Of a stretch of 6,909 bases of DNA, positions 5,830-6,909 are shown in pieces; the first letter of the stretch is position 1; each line of letters opens with the position of its first letter. Made by a program: the position numbers and the translations under genes. Source of the stretch: Bacteroidales bacterium (GTDB taxonomy: Bacteria > Bacteroidota > Bacteroidia > Bacteroidales > UBA10428); assembly GCA_030626465.1 (NCBI GenBank), contig DAOUOU010000150.1, forward strand, positions 1 to 6,909, in the 5' to 3' direction. Below the pieces are notes generated by a model that was not told the origin of the DNA, made no database searches, and saw only the letters and a program-made list of their open reading frames with translations.

Positions 5830-6909
5830 CTAAAGGCTCATGTATGTTAAATGATTTGAAAGGTCTTTGTATAAACCCTTTACATCGAATAGTATTCCCC
5901 CCTTATTAAGATGATTCCGGAAAAAATCTTTATCCAGTTCAGTGTATGGTTTGTGAGCGACAGCAAGAATAATTGCATCATAGTGTCCGGAAATTTCTTT
6001 TGACATTTTAATGCCATATTCATGCTTAACTTCTTCATCATCAGCAAATGAGTCAACAACTTCAAGCCTTATTCCATACGATTGCAGCTCGTAAATAACA
6101 TCAGCAACCTTTGAATTGCGAATATCGCTGACATTCTCTTTAAAGGTTATTCCCATTACAAGTATGCGCGAGTTAAGGACATTTTTCCCCGATATAATTA
6201 TGCCTTTTACCAGTTTGGTTGTAATAAACTTGCTCATGCCATCATTGACCGATCTTCCGGCTGTAATAACCTGGGCATAATGTCCCAGTTCATTGGCTTT
6301 GAATGTCAGGTAATAAGGATCAACACCAATGCAGTGTCCGCCAACAAGACCCGGATAAAAGTTCAGAAAATTCCATTTTGTACCGGCTGCTTTCAATACA
6401 TCATAGGTATTGATGTTCATCTTATGAAAGATTATAGACAGTTCATTCATCAGCGCAATATTCAGATCACGCTGCGTATTCTCGATGATCTTAGCTGCCT
6501 CGGCAACTTTTATCGAGGAAGCGCGGTGTATACCTGCTTTAATAATGTGCTCATAGACATCGGTAATTTCTTTCGCCGATTCCTCATCGCAGCCTGAAGT
6601 AATTTTCACCACATTGGTAAGAGAATGTACTTTATCACCCGGATTTATTCGCTCGGGAGAATAACCTGCTTTAAAGTCTTTTTTATAGCTTAATCCTGAA
6701 ATCTTCTCAACAACCGGTATGCAGACCTCTTCGGTGGCACCCGGAAAAACAGTCGACTCAAAAACCACATAATCGCCTTTTTTTATGATCTGACCAACCA
6801 TTTCTGATGCAGAGTGCAGGTAGGTTAGATCGGGGAGATTGTTTTTATCTATAGGAGTAGGCACGGCTACAATGTGAAACGAAGCATTTTTAAGGTCATT
6901 GATATTTGC
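5830..6909 (-). CDS. tviB: UDP-N-acetyl-hexosamine 6-dehydrogenase, TviB/WbpO type (5' end outside window)
   Basis: Nucleotide-sugar dehydrogenase of the UDP-glucose/GDP-mannose dehydrogenase family. It oxidises C6 of UDP-GlcNAc or UDP-GalNAc twice, using two NAD+, to make the uronic acid. The visible 359 residues contain VAVPTPIDKNNLPDL, ESTVFPGATEE, GYSPERINPGDK, SIKVAEAAKIIENTQRDLNI with the conserved Lys and Asn, and KWNFLNFYPGLVGGHCIGVD with catalytic Cys (codon 6333-6331). The C-terminal NAD/UDP domain has MGITFKENVSDIRNSKV and ends with a TAG stop. KWNF and GLVGGHCIGVDPYYL resemble Salmonella TviB and Pseudomonas WbpO more than WbpA. The frame is open to the right edge, so the GTG at 6864 is not the start. 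About 65-70 residues, including the Rossmann GxGxxG, are missing from view. GlcNAc versus GalNAc specificity cannot be decided here. WbpB next door favours a GlcNAc-uronate product. Confidence 0.95.
   Translation of the reverse strand, partial: ANINDLKNASFHIVAVPTPIDKNNLPDLTYLHSASEMVGQIIKKGDYVVFESTVFPGATEEVCIPVVEKISGLSYKKDFKAGYSPERINPGDKVHSLTNVVKITSGCDEESAKEITDVYEHIIKAGIHRASSIKVAEAAKIIENTQRDLNIALMNELSIIFHKMNINTYDVLKAAGTKWNFLNFYPGLVGGHCIGVDPYYLTFKANELGHYAQVITAGRSVNDGMSKFITTKLVKGIIISGKNVLNSRILVMGITFKENVSDIRNSKVADVIYELQSYGIRLEVVDSFADDEEVKHEYGIKMSKEISGHYDAIILAVAHKPYTELDKDFFRNHLNKGGILFDVKGLYKDLSNHLTYMSL

Noticed and set aside
6280..6597. Plus-strand open frame of 105 codons
   Set aside because: It is antisense to the catalytic Cys region and central helix of the UDP-sugar dehydrogenase, whose coding evidence is very strong.

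Overview
The window looks like a Bacteroidota chromosome, probably Bacteroidales-like. The signs are AT-rich spacers without good Shine-Dalgarno sites, Bacteroidota-type -7 elements (TAnnTTTG) upstream of asnS and wbpB, a lipoprotein with a DUF4493-like region, and the long Bacteroidota form of GDP-fucose synthase. All assignments come from recognising protein motifs by eye; no database search was run.

Layout from left to right. Positions 1-774 (minus) hold the N-terminal 258 codons of asparaginyl-tRNA synthetase, a housekeeping gene running off the left edge. Positions 775-1122 are an AT-rich divergent spacer. Positions 1123-2391 (plus) encode a predicted lipoprotein with a DUF4493-like region followed by a lamin-tail (LTD) domain. 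From 2337 to the right edge, four minus-strand genes for activated sugars are read right to left: a TviB/WbpO-type UDP-N-acetylhexosamine 6-dehydrogenase (5' end outside the window), a WbpB/WlbA-type 3-dehydrogenase, gmd and fcl. The last gene, fcl, overlaps the end of the lipoprotein gene tail to tail by 55 bp.

The four sugar genes look like the promoter-distal end of a surface polysaccharide locus (capsule, O-antigen or exopolysaccharide). The first two would make a UDP-N-acetyl-hexosaminuronic acid and its 3-keto form, leading to 2,3-diamino-uronic acid sugars. Gmd and Fcl convert GDP-mannose to GDP-L-fucose. The aminotransferase, acetyltransferase, glycosyltransferases and polymer export genes are not in the window and would be expected to the right.

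I found no CRISPR array, transposon, RNA gene or clearly new system. The points most worth a second look are the DUF4493-LTD lipoprotein, the convergent overlap with fcl, and the repeats and hairpin in the spacers of the sugar operon.
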